Of a DNA stretch of 5,130 nt, positions 1-5,130 are shown one piece after another (the first letter of the stretch is position 1; each line of letters begins with the position of its first letter). Source of the DNA: an uncultured Pseudomonadota bacterium (lineage in GTDB: Bacteria > Desulfobacterota_B > Binatia > UBA9968); contig CAMLCX010000382.1 in assembly GCA_946478635.1 (NCBI GenBank), positions 1-5,130 of the forward strand, read 5' to 3'. A program made the translations under genes and the position numbers. The notes beneath the pieces are model-generated. The model had not been told where the DNA came from and did no database searches. It was given only the letters and a program-made list of their open reading frames with translations.

Positions 1-141
1 CCGCCTTTGTTCTGGCGAACCATAAGTACCTTCATTTAAGAGTCACTACACTAGTCGAGTGATCCGAAAAAGCGCCGCCAAGCCTCGGGTGACTTATGCG
101 TTAAACGCACTACCTTATAGGTGGATCGTGCAGAGGAGTAT

Positions 142-163
142 CAGAACTCGGTGATGAGTTCTG
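142..163. repeat. Perfect 8-bp hairpin
   Basis: CAGAACTC (142-149) is the exact reverse complement of GAGTTCTG (156-163), with the 6-nt loop GGTGAT. It sits in the middle of the hairpin-rich block. No T-run follows on either strand, so it is not a simple intrinsic terminator. Confidence 0.6.
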
Positions 164-176
164 TCATAGAGACGTC

Positions 177-201
177 ACCCCCGAATGTTTTTATCGGGGG
201 T
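177..201. repeat. Perfect GC-rich 8-bp hairpin
   Basis: ACCCCCGA (177-184) pairs with TCGGGGGT (194-201) across a T-rich 9-nt loop. The stem is strong enough to resemble a terminator stem, but neither strand has a T-run after it. Its left arm overlaps a competing complement: 174-180 (GTCACCC) is the exact reverse complement of 87-93 (GGGTGAC). Confidence 0.6.
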
Positions 202-218
202 CTATCCGGAATTCGCCT

Positions 219-247
219 GGATTCCCGCTTAAAGCATGCGGGAATGA
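219..247. repeat. REP-like palindromic unit (GGATTCCCGC...GCGGGAATGA)
   Basis: ATTCCCGC (221-228) and GCGGGAAT (238-245) form an 8-bp stem with a 9-nt loop, flanked by GG on the left and GA on the right. From general knowledge, the layout GGATTCCCGC-loop-GCGGGAATGA resembles a dispersed intergenic palindrome that is very common in proteobacterial and related genomes, where the loop is usually shorter (TTTC). Here the loop carries TTAAAGCAT, so this would be a diverged copy. No function is implied by the sequence. Confidence 0.5.
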
Positions 248-390
248 GGGAAATTTAGGGAAATTACCTATAAGAAGTAAAATCGTGGTCGCTGGCCATT
301 TGCGGAGACGTATTGAGAACAACCACAGCGACTAGCGCTGGAGCGCGCTGGCCAGCATCCGTACAAGGAATTGTTCCGCTCGATTGCACG

Positions 391-1524
391 TTATTGCAAT
401 CTCGGCATGATCTCTTTTTTGAAAAGATTGAGCGAGTTGACCACTTTTTCATGAGCCAGGTTGCCGATGTGGAACATGCCCATAAAATGGTCGGCGCCGA
501 CCTGTTTCATCTGGCTTTGAATTTGTTTTGCCACGCTGTCGGGATTTCCGGCGATCAAATAACCGCTGTCGATCAGGCCTTGCCAGTCGAGCTTGGAAAA
601 ATCGTGGCGCTGGCGGTTGCCTTCGCGGAAGTAGCTGAAGGAACGCTCGGTCATCAATGCCGCATTCAGTTTTTGGTCCACCGCGCTCTTGTTGATCGCT
701 TCGTTGAAGCCGCGATTGAAAACAGTGAAGAAGTAACGCATGGCCGGGTCGCCGAACTCGCGCGCATTTTGTTCGTTGTCATCGATGTAGATGTGCCGGC
801 AGAGAATGAATTTGTCGGAAGCCGCTTCCCAGCCGGCTTCTTTCGCCTTGGTCCGGTAATAATCGAAGGTATCCTCGATCTGCCCCGTGGTCTGATAAAC
901 CTGGGCGCAGGGGAGATGGCGTTTGACGCACCACTCGACGGATTCGGCGCTGCGCGCGGCGATCCAGATCGGCGGGTGCGGCTGCTGCATGGGCCGCGGC
1001 CAGATGGCGCAATCGGTTAAATTGAAAAATTTACCGTGATGGCTCCAGACCGGTTCCGTCCACGCGGTCATGATGAGATCGTAGGCTTCTTCGAAGCGGC
1101 CGCGCGATTCCTCCGGATTGACGCCGTACCAAATATATTCCGGCGGAATGCCGCGCACGAAGCCGGCGATCAGCCGGCCGCTGCTGAGGCAGTCGATCAT
1201 GGCGTATTCTTCGGCCACGCGCACCGGATGGTTGCGCAAAGGGAGAATGTTTCCGAGCACGCCGATCTTGATTTTTTTGGTTTTCTGGCTGAGCGCGGCG
1301 GCGATCAAATTCGGCGACGGCATGGTGCCGTAGGCGCTGTAGTGGTGCTCGTTGAAAACCACGCCGTCGAAACCCAGTTCTTCGCAGTAGGTCATCTCCT
1401 CCAGATGCTCCGCGTAATTGGCGGCGCCTTTGAACGGATCGAAAAAGCTGCTCGGGACCGGCGTGCGCGGCGCTTCTTTGGGAACATGCGGATAGGCGAG
1501 CAGGTCGAAGTTATAGAGTTTCAC
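391..1524 (-). CDS. LLM-class flavin-dependent oxidoreductase (luciferase-like monooxygenase)
   Basis: This 377-residue protein belongs to the bacterial luciferase-like superfamily, TIM-barrel enzymes that use reduced FMN (or F420) and often O2 to oxidise small organic compounds in the cytoplasm. Family marks include FNEHHY at about 57-62, a DCLSSGRL segment at 111-118 followed by GFVRG at 121-125, the RGRFEEAYDLI helix at about 141-151, RPMQQPHPPIWIAA at 177-190, and a C-terminal AGNPDSVAKQI segment typical of the family's end. Length is normal for the longer LLM enzymes. The start is GTG at 1524; AAGGAG (1535-1540) lies 10 nt upstream and no other in-frame start precedes it. The gene has its own plausible promoter and is separated from the transporter genes by about 190 bp with repeats. 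The substrate cannot be read from the sequence. An SsuD-like sulfonate role is conceivable next to an SsuA-like transporter, but I see no specific support for it. Confidence 0.93.
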   Translation of the reverse strand: MKLYNFDLLAYPHVPKEAPRTPVPSSFFDPFKGAANYAEHLEEMTYCEELGFDGVVFNEHHYSAYGTMPSPNLIAAALSQKTKKIKIGVLGNILPLRNHPVRVAEEYAMIDCLSSGRLIAGFVRGIPPEYIWYGVNPEESRGRFEEAYDLIMTAWTEPVWSHHGKFFNLTDCAIWPRPMQQPHPPIWIAARSAESVEWCVKRHLPCAQVYQTTGQIEDTFDYYRTKAKEAGWEAASDKFILCRHIYIDDNEQNAREFGDPAMRYFFTVFNRGFNEAINKSAVDQKLNAALMTERSFSYFREGNRQRHDFSKLDWQGLIDSGYLIAGNPDSVAKQIQSQMKQVGADHFMGMFHIGNLAHEKVVNSLNLFKKEIMPRLQ

Positions 1525-1557
1525 GGAATGATCGCTCCTTAAATCAAAGTTCGCGGA

Positions 1558-1586
1558 ATGCTAACACCGGGAATTACTAGGGTCAA
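1558..1586 (-). promoter_or_regulatory. Candidate sigma70-type promoter of the monooxygenase gene
   Basis: Reading the minus strand, TTGACC (1586-1581; 5 of 6 matches to TTGACA) is followed after exactly 17 nt by TAGCAT (1563-1558; 4 of 6 matches to TATAAT). Transcription would begin near 1551, leaving a leader of about 27 nt that contains the AAGGAG ribosome site. It lies in the only sizeable gap between the transporter genes and the monooxygenase. This is a consensus match by eye, and the -10 box is modest. Confidence 0.4.
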
Positions 1587-1596
1587 ACTACGTTGG

Positions 1597-1635
1597 GTTC
1601 AAAACGTTCAAGCCGTTCAAAACGTTCAAGCCGTT
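1597..1635. repeat. Tandem 9/18-bp GTTCAA repeat
   Basis: The 18-bp unit GTTCAAAACGTTCAAGCC occurs twice without spacing (1597-1614 and 1615-1632) and is followed by GTT of a third unit. Each unit is itself two 9-bp halves, GTTCAAAAC and GTTCAAGCC, so the array reads as four 9-mers alternating in their last three bases. It falls between the binding-protein gene and the monooxygenase promoter, outside coding sequence. Similar GTTCAA intergenic arrays are, to my recollection, frequent in some uncultivated deltaproteobacterial-type genomes; this is not verified here. Confidence 0.75.
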
Positions 1636-1715
1636 GTCGAGCAAAAGGGCTGGTGTCACGTCAATTCATCGGCCAGCAGTCCGAATTTCACTCTTCATCC
1701 CTCCGTGGTTGCCCT

Positions 1716-2705
1716 TTACTTATAGTAGCCTTCCTTGATCAGCTGATCGACAAGACTCGTGTCGATAAACGATGCCGCATTGGCGTTCGCGGCCTTGGGT
1801 GTAGTCTTCTTGATGGCCTCGAGGGTCGTTTTGATCGTCTCGATTTGCGGCCGATGGACGCGATCGGCCCATCTTTTGTACTGGTTGTAGGCGTATTCCG
1901 TCTCGTCTCGGCTGCGACCGAGATACTCGGTCATGATTCCGATCGTTTTGTCTTTTTGGTCGAAGTAGAATCTCGACGCCTCCGCCGTGGCGCGCAAGAA
2001 ACGAATGACGTTGTCGCGATCGCTCTTCAAGTAAGAAGCCCGAAGCAGCTCGCCGTTTTGCTGCCAGGGAATTCCCAGCCCCGGCAGCGCAAGCAGCATC
2101 TCGTAACCGCGCTTTTCCGCGATCAAGTCGAAGGGCGGCGCGAGGATGCCGAACTGCACTTCACCTTTCTCCATCGCGGCGAGAATGCTCGCCGGATCGG
2201 CGTTGGAGTGCTGCACGAGCTTGACGTCCTTCTCCGGATCGATCTTCAGCCGGTTGAGGGCGAAGCGCAAAGCCGTGTCGGGGATCGTGCCGAAGGGCGC
2301 GCCGACGTGGCCGGTCTTGCCCTTGAGATCTTCGATCCTCTTGATGCCCTTGTGTGCCATGATCTTGTAGGGGAAGACATTGACCCACGAGGCTACCAGG
2401 ACAAAAGGCGGCGCGCCTTCGAGTGTTGCGGTGACGAATGCGGCGGCGCCGGCGCCCGTCGCCATCTGCATTTTGTTCGCCAGCATCGCCTGCACGGCGG
2501 CGGTGGTGTTGGTCTTGATGATTTCCACGTCGAGACCGTGCTTTTTATAGAAGCCTTGATTGACGGCGATCGTGAAAAGCCCGGCGCCGGGATTCACCCC
2601 GGCCTGACCGACGGTCATTTTGCGCAGCGCATCGGCGGCGTGGGCAACGCCGCCGAGAGTCATTACAACAATCAGTGAACAAATCGTTTTTACGGCTGGT
2701 TTCAT
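1716..2705 (-). CDS. ABC transporter solute-binding protein, NMT1/SsuA-like
   Basis: A 329-residue periplasmic binding protein of the type II (NMT1/THI5, SsuA, TauA) fold. It captures an organic solute and passes it to the membrane permease. Residues 1-23 form a Sec signal peptide (Lys-6, a hydrophobic core, then AHA before the likely cleavage at 23/24). The mature part starts with the family pattern MTVGQAGVNPGAGLFTIAV, then NQGFYKKHGLDVEII, a Thr-rich segment before the AVQAML helix, and LKGKTGHVGAPFGTIPDTALR. I chose the ATG at 2705 because GGAGG (2711-2715) lies 5 nt upstream and the signal peptide follows at once; the frame continues upstream to 2816, but only into the permease gene. It begins 31 bp after the permease stop, so the two are probably cotranscribed. 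The CCCFC motif of eukaryotic THI5 is absent. The substrate is unknown: sulfonate, nitrile, aromatic or pyrimidine compounds are all possible. Confidence 0.9.
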   Translation of the reverse strand: MKPAVKTICSLIVVMTLGGVAHAADALRKMTVGQAGVNPGAGLFTIAVNQGFYKKHGLDVEIIKTNTTAAVQAMLANKMQMATGAGAAAFVTATLEGAPPFVLVASWVNVFPYKIMAHKGIKRIEDLKGKTGHVGAPFGTIPDTALRFALNRLKIDPEKDVKLVQHSNADPASILAAMEKGEVQFGILAPPFDLIAEKRGYEMLLALPGLGIPWQQNGELLRASYLKSDRDNVIRFLRATAEASRFYFDQKDKTIGIMTEYLGRSRDETEYAYNQYKRWADRVHRPQIETIKTTLEAIKKTTPKAANANAASFIDTSLVDQLIKEGYYK

Positions 2706-2736
2706 CTGTTCCTCCCGGGATGCGTGAACTCGTAAA

Positions 2737-3579
2737 CTACTTTTGCGGTTTCCATTTCTCCAGCCGGCGCTCGATGGTCTTGAGCAATTCGTTGAGCCCG
2801 GCGCCCATGCCGGCAATGATGATGATGGGAACGAACATGGCGGCCATTTGAAAGCGCTGTGCCGAAACCGAGCTCAGATATCCCAGGCCGGTAGCTGCGC
2901 CGTATTGTTCGGCGACAACGATATAGACCAAAGCGCGCCCCAGGGCGACGCGCATTCCCGCGACGAGATACGGCAGCGAGCCGGGGAGGGATACTTTCAT
3001 AAAGATCTGGCTGTCTTTGGCGCCGAATGCGCGCGCCATGGTGATCAGGCGATCATCGGTATTGGCGATGCCGACCATCGTGTTGATGAGAATAGGGAAC
3101 ACGGCGGCGAGAATGGTCATGATGATCTTGGAAATGGCGCCGAGGCCGAACATCATGATGATCAAGGGCAACAGCGCGATCAGCGGCGTCGCGTAGATGC
3201 CGGAGAGAAGCGGGTCGAAGGTCTTGCAGACGTTTTTGTACCAACCCATCGGCACGCCGAGGACCACCCCGAGCACGACCGAGGCAAAAAAGCCGATGGC
3301 AAAATTCGTCATGCTGAACCACATGTGCTCCCAGATGGAGCCGCTGGCGAAGAGCTCATATCCCTTCAGCAGGATGGTGCTGAAGGGCGGGAAGTAAAAC
3401 GGATTGATGATTTCGAGGCGAGTTAAAAGCTCCCAGGCGGCGAAAAAAGAAACAACGCCGATGACTCCGAGCCAATCGGATAGAACATCGCGTGAACGCT
3501 GCCACCAGCGGTTGGTGGTCAGCGGATTGGATTCGTCGACGGAGACGAGATCGAAGGCGTCTTGTTCGTTTTTTCCCGT
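2737..3579 (-). CDS. ABC transporter permease, SsuC/TauC-like, with apparent ACG start
   Basis: An inner-membrane permease of the binding-protein-dependent family (BPD_transp_1). Read from 3579 it has 280 residues, the usual family length. Predicted membrane helices lie near 36-55, 92-112, 133-150, 152-172, 203-222 and 246-268. The cytoplasmic EAA loop, which docks the ATPase, is RAFGAKDSQIFMKVSLPGS at about 183-201. The first ATG in frame is at 3324, which would give only 195 residues and lose the first helix and the FPPFST segment typical of the family N-terminus. The frame is open upstream to 3678 but has no ATG, GTG or TTG there. AAGGAG (3592-3587) sits 7 nt before an ACG codon at 3579-3577, exactly where a start is expected. 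I therefore place the start at 3579 and suspect either a T-to-C change or a rare ACG start. No ATPase gene adjoins it. The downstream partner is the NMT1-like binding protein. Confidence 0.85.
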   Translation of the reverse strand, partial: TGKNEQDAFDLVSVDESNPLTTNRWWQRSRDVLSDWLGVIGVVSFFAAWELLTRLEIINPFYFPPFSTILLKGYELFASGSIWEHMWFSMTNFAIGFFASVVLGVVLGVPMGWYKNVCKTFDPLLSGIYATPLIALLPLIIMMFGLGAISKIIMTILAAVFPILINTMVGIANTDDRLITMARAFGAKDSQIFMKVSLPGSLPYLVAGMRVALGRALVYIVVAEQYGAATGLGYLSSVSAQRFQMAAMFVPIIIIAGMGAGLNELLKTIERRLEKWKPQK

Positions 3580-3586
3580 AGATCCT

Positions 3587-3592
3587 CTCCTT
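3587..3592 (-). promoter_or_regulatory. Shine-Dalgarno of the permease, pointing to the ACG start
   Basis: AAGGAG on the minus strand is a near-perfect anti-16S match with a 7-nt spacer (AGGATCT) to the ACG at 3579. The ATG at 3324 has no comparable site: the bases immediately upstream read as permease coding sequence. This site is the main reason for the long form of the gene. Confidence 0.7.
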
Positions 3593-3640
3593 GCGGTGAG
3601 CGAGCTTAACTTTATTCGCCGGCGGGTCCGACTGTCAAGG

Positions 3641-3736
3641 CAGCGCGAAGCGCGATGGCAAATCTCATATGTCTGATTTCAGATAAACACTGTGAGATCT
3701 GAGATCTGCAATTTGCCGTTCGGCGCAAAGCGCCGA
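3641..3736. repeat. Nested inverted-repeat block (imperfect palindrome)
   Basis: The gap between the hydrolase stop and the permease start is built from inverted repeats. GGCAAAT (3657-3663) pairs with ATTTGCC (3711-3717). Inside it ATCTCA (3662-3667) pairs with TGAGAT (3693-3698), and GAGATCT is repeated in tandem (3694-3707). The two outer edges each carry a small GC hairpin: CGCG-AAG-CGCG at 3644-3654, and TCGGCGC-AAA-GCGCCGA at 3720-3736. The layout resembles a REP/BIME- or MITE-like intergenic element. The 3720-3736 hairpin starts right at the hydrolase stop and could slow or end transcription, but no T-run follows it on the minus strand. Confidence 0.55.
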
Positions 3737-4534
3737 TCATTCCCAGCGCTTCATCTTGGTGAAATCGTAATCCAGCGACGTATCCGCATCGAAACGCCAG
3801 CGGGCGCGGCCTTTATTCCATTCGCCGGCAAATACCGATTTCAGAAACGCCGTGATCTGGCTCCACGCGGCGTCCGCCTGCTCCGGGCGAAAGCGGCCGG
3901 GCATGGTGTCGTTCAAAAATCCGTGCGGCGCGCCGGCATAGATGCGGATGTCGAAACTTTGTTTCGCCTGCGCAAGAGCGCTGAACATGCGGACGATGTT
4001 GTCGCGATGGATAAGATTATCCAATTCGCCGAAGACCGCCGTCAGGGGACAGGAGATCTCCTGCATCAGCTTGTCGATGGGCTCGGGGCGCATGGGGTGG
4101 GACTTCCAGTCGGCGTCGTAGACGGCGCCGTAGAGCACGACGGCGGCGCTGAGTAAATTTCGCTTCGCGGCCGCTAGAATAGGCTGGCGTCCGGTCTGGC
4201 ACACGCCGGACATGGCGACTTTTGCAAGGTCGGCTTGGGGTATTGTTTTCAGATATTCGACCACGGCATCGAGATCGAACAGGACCTCATCATCGCTCAG
4301 TTCGCAGCGGTCGTCGCCGCGGGCGAGCGCCGCCCGGTCGCGCGTGAAGCGCGAGAAAAAATCGGGAACGATCGTTAAATATCCGGCATCGACGAATTTT
4401 TGCCCGAGATCCGTCGTGTGCTCGACGATGCCGTAGCGCTCGTGCAGATGGATCACGACCGGCTTCTTGCCGGAGCCGTCAGGGATGCCGAGAAAGCCGT
4501 TCATTCGATTGTCGATTTTAATCGGAGCGAGCAT
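3737..4534 (-). CDS. Dienelactone hydrolase family protein
   Basis: A 265-residue cytosolic alpha/beta hydrolase of the DLH family, whose best-known members open dienelactones in chloroaromatic breakdown; many members act on other esters or lactones. Counting from the chosen start, the catalytic set is visible: Cys112 in SGVCQTGR (nucleophile elbow), Asp172 in FGELDN and His204 in AGAPHGF, plus Glu32 in HLHERYG, which matches the glutamate that activates the thiol in DLH. Spacing agrees closely with the family. The elbow has CQTG where many members have CxGG. There is no signal peptide. Two ATGs lie 6 nt apart (4540 and 4534). GAAGGA (4546-4541) touches the first and stands 6 nt before the second, so 4534 is preferred. 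A roughly 30-residue tail (WNKGRARWRF...DYDFTKMKRWE) extends beyond the core. It lies 72 bp downstream of the TctC remnant on the same strand. The physiological substrate is unknown. Confidence 0.92.
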   Translation of the reverse strand: MLAPIKIDNRMNGFLGIPDGSGKKPVVIHLHERYGIVEHTTDLGQKFVDAGYLTIVPDFFSRFTRDRAALARGDDRCELSDDEVLFDLDAVVEYLKTIPQADLAKVAMSGVCQTGRQPILAAAKRNLLSAAVVLYGAVYDADWKSHPMRPEPIDKLMQEISCPLTAVFGELDNLIHRDNIVRMFSALAQAKQSFDIRIYAGAPHGFLNDTMPGRFRPEQADAAWSQITAFLKSVFAGEWNKGRARWRFDADTSLDYDFTKMKRWE

Positions 4535-4540
4535 AAACAT

Positions 4541-4546
4541 TCCTTC
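4541..4546 (-). promoter_or_regulatory. Ribosome site deciding the hydrolase start
   Basis: GAAGGA on the minus strand directly abuts the ATG at 4540 (no spacer) but is 6 nt before the ATG at 4534. The second spacing is workable and the first is not, so the protein most likely begins MLAPIKIDNR. Confidence 0.6.
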
Positions 4547-4606
4547 TTGTTCTTTCTGCAGCTTCCTCTGCCTATCCTATCCGTGCGGCGGATTTAAAGC
4601 GATCCC

Positions 4607-4839
4607 TTATTCCGCTAGGATCTGCTTCAAGCGATGGATCGTTTCCGGACTCTGGGAGACCGCCTTTCTTGCGATTGCTTCCAGCTCCGGGCCGCTAACG
4701 TATTCCACTTTCCACCGGCGATAAATCCGACGACGATCTTGATTTGCTTGCCGTTGAAGAAATCGGACTGGGCGCCGGATGGTGCAGCGATGACGAGAGC
4801 AAAGAAAAATATTGCAGCAACTACGATCATTCTTTTCAT
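4607..4839 (-). pseudogene. Internally deleted TctC/Bug-type solute-binding protein gene
   Basis: Two ends of one gene survive. The 5' part (from ATG at 4839) encodes a signal peptide ending APSGAQ at about residue 24, then SDFFNGKQIKIVVGFIAGG, the characteristic first strand of tripartite-tricarboxylate transporter binding proteins (IKIVVGFxAGG). At about 4711-4720 the reading frame breaks. The next frame encodes a tail of 35 residues starting WKVEYVSGPELEAIARKAV and ending IHRLKQILAE before TAA at 4609-4607, matching the family C-terminus (GxELExxxxxxxxxPxxxxxxLKxIL). The retained coding amounts to about 78 residues against 320-350 for the family, so roughly 250 codons are gone and the join is out of frame (233 bp in total, not a multiple of three). 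Read straight through, the first frame gives an unrelated basic tail. The gene cannot make a working receptor. It lies 43 bp after an NMT1-type binding-protein gene. An assembly artefact remains possible. Confidence 0.8.
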
Positions 4840-4882
4840 TGCCCCTAATTTAGTCTTTGCGTCCTTCGAATCGTCGCGTGCT

Positions 4883-5130
4883 TTAGCGCTTGTACAGCCG
4901 CTCGAAGAATCCTTCATCGTCGAGTTTCTTTACGAAGCTCATATCGACGAAATCTTCCGGCTTGGCGCCTTTCGCCTTTGGGTTGCGCAGAGCGGTTTCG
5001 TCGAGGATGGTTTTGATTCCAGCCAGAGTCGGGTAGGGTTTTTCCGGCATCGACTTGACGGCGATCTCACGGTGGGTTTCTTCGAGGGCCTCGCGGTCTT
5101 CGGTCTTCAAATACTTGCCGAGGATCTTGA
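4883..5130 (-). CDS. ABC transporter solute-binding protein, C-terminal part (cut by window edge)
   Basis: The frame is open to the right edge and ends at TAA (4885-4883), giving the last 81 residues of a longer protein. The visible part begins KILGKYLKTEDREALEET, an amphipathic helical segment typical of late NMT1/SsuA-like binding proteins. It ends with AKPEDFVDMSFVKKLDDEGF, which parallels the C-terminus of the binding protein at 1716-2705 (ASFIDTSLVDQLIKEGYYK). The TTG at 5110 is simply an internal leucine and not a start. The protein would be periplasmic and would deliver a solute to an ABC permease. The N-terminus, signal peptide and partners are outside the window, and the substrate is unknown. 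It appears to be a diverged paralogue of the intact binding protein, so this locus carries at least two NMT1-type receptors. Confidence 0.82.
   Translation of the reverse strand, partial: KILGKYLKTEDREALEETHREIAVKSMPEKPYPTLAGIKTILDETALRNPKAKGAKPEDFVDMSFVKKLDDEGFFERLYKR

Larger units (their letters stand above)
1..390. other. Gene-free, hairpin-rich intergenic stretch (possible structured RNA or element end)
   Basis: I see no credible coding region here; the open frames that cross it are shadows of the flanking monooxygenase gene. The first 250 bases are packed with inverted repeats. Positions 21-30 pair with 88-98 (10 bp, one bulged G at 91) and enclose 43-47/58-62. Further pairs are 97-101/105-109, 107-110/128-131 with 112-115/119-122 inside, 142-149/156-163 (8 bp, 6-nt loop), 177-184/194-201 (8 bp, 9-nt loop) and 221-228/238-245 (8 bp, 9-nt loop). 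The number of perfect 8-bp stems is far above chance, so a structured RNA or the folded end of a mobile element is likely. All pairs are Watson-Crick, so the strand cannot be decided. I could not match it to tRNA, 5S, SRP, RNase P, tmRNA or a known riboswitch. From 246 to 390 I see only a short AGGGAAATT direct repeat (247-255, 257-265) and GC-rich inverted repeats. Confidence 0.5.

Noticed and set aside
97..109. Possible integron attC core (GTTAAAC) or Xer dif-like site
   Set aside because: GTTAAAC fits the GTTRRRY box, but no matching RYYYAAC partner lies 50-140 bp away, and the half-site resemblance to dif is only partial.
288..356. Intrinsic terminator for the monooxygenase gene from the GC-rich inverted repeats (288-294/326-332, 291-298/349-356)
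   Set aside because: The arms overlap each other, loops are long and no T-run follows on the minus strand.
313..1542. Long plus-strand open frames opposite the monooxygenase (235 and 168 codons)
   Set aside because: They lie antisense to a gene with clear family motifs, and their translations are Arg-, Val- and Ala-rich without recognisable domains. They are shadow frames of the GC-rich minus-strand gene.
1597..1635. CRISPR array
   Set aside because: The GTTCAA units are direct 9/18-bp tandem repeats with no unique spacers.
1593..2678. 361-codon plus-strand frame opposite the binding-protein gene
   Set aside because: It is antisense to the NMT1-like protein and no familiar motif appears in it. 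The minus-strand reading has a signal peptide and family motifs.
2743..3426. 227-codon plus-strand frame opposite the permease
   Set aside because: It is a His-, Asp- and Gly-rich translation antisense to membrane helices, the typical mirror of hydrophobic codons.
4627..4917. A 96-residue protein read straight through the TctC remnant
   Set aside because: Its first 26 residues lie upstream of the real signal peptide and its last 29 residues are out-of-frame basic sequence after the deletion join.

Overview
The window holds a run of minus-strand genes for small-molecule uptake and catabolism. It reads from the right edge leftward, and no convincing gene lies on the plus strand. Base composition is moderately GC-rich. 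The gene types are NMT1/SsuA-like solute-binding proteins, a tripartite-tricarboxylate (TctC/Bug) binding-protein remnant, a luciferase-like flavin monooxygenase and a dienelactone hydrolase. Intergenic spaces carry short palindromic and GTTCAA-type repeats. Together these recall uncultivated soil or sediment bacteria of the deltaproteobacterial/Binatia or Rokubacteria kind, which carry many paralogues of these families. That placement is inference from gene content only.

Layout from the right edge. At 5130-4883 is the C-terminal end of an ABC solute-binding protein whose start lies outside the window. At 4839-4607 is a collapsed TctC-type binding-protein gene: its signal peptide and first strand are joined, out of frame, to its last 35 codons. 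At 4534-3737 is an intact dienelactone hydrolase-family enzyme with its Cys/Asp/His triad visible. A 95-bp block of nested inverted repeats (3641-3736) follows. At 3579-2737 is an ABC permease that appears to begin at an ACG codon behind an excellent Shine-Dalgarno sequence. At 2705-1716 is its NMT1-type periplasmic binding protein, 31 bp downstream. At about 1597-1635 are 9-bp GTTCAA repeats, then a plausible sigma70-type promoter. At 1524-391 is a luciferase-like flavin-dependent monooxygenase. Positions 1-390 contain no gene but have an unusually dense set of perfect hairpins.

The permease and binding protein form one transcription unit for import of an unidentified organic substrate. No ATPase gene is present in the window, so the ATP-hydrolysing subunit must be encoded elsewhere or has been lost. 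The monooxygenase and the hydrolase are the sort of enzymes that would process an imported organic compound, but nothing in the sequence names the substrate.

Three points deserve a second look: the internally deleted TctC gene, the ACG start of the permease, and the hairpin-rich stretch in the first 250 bases, which may be a structured RNA or a mobile-element terminus. I did not find a clearly novel multi-gene system.
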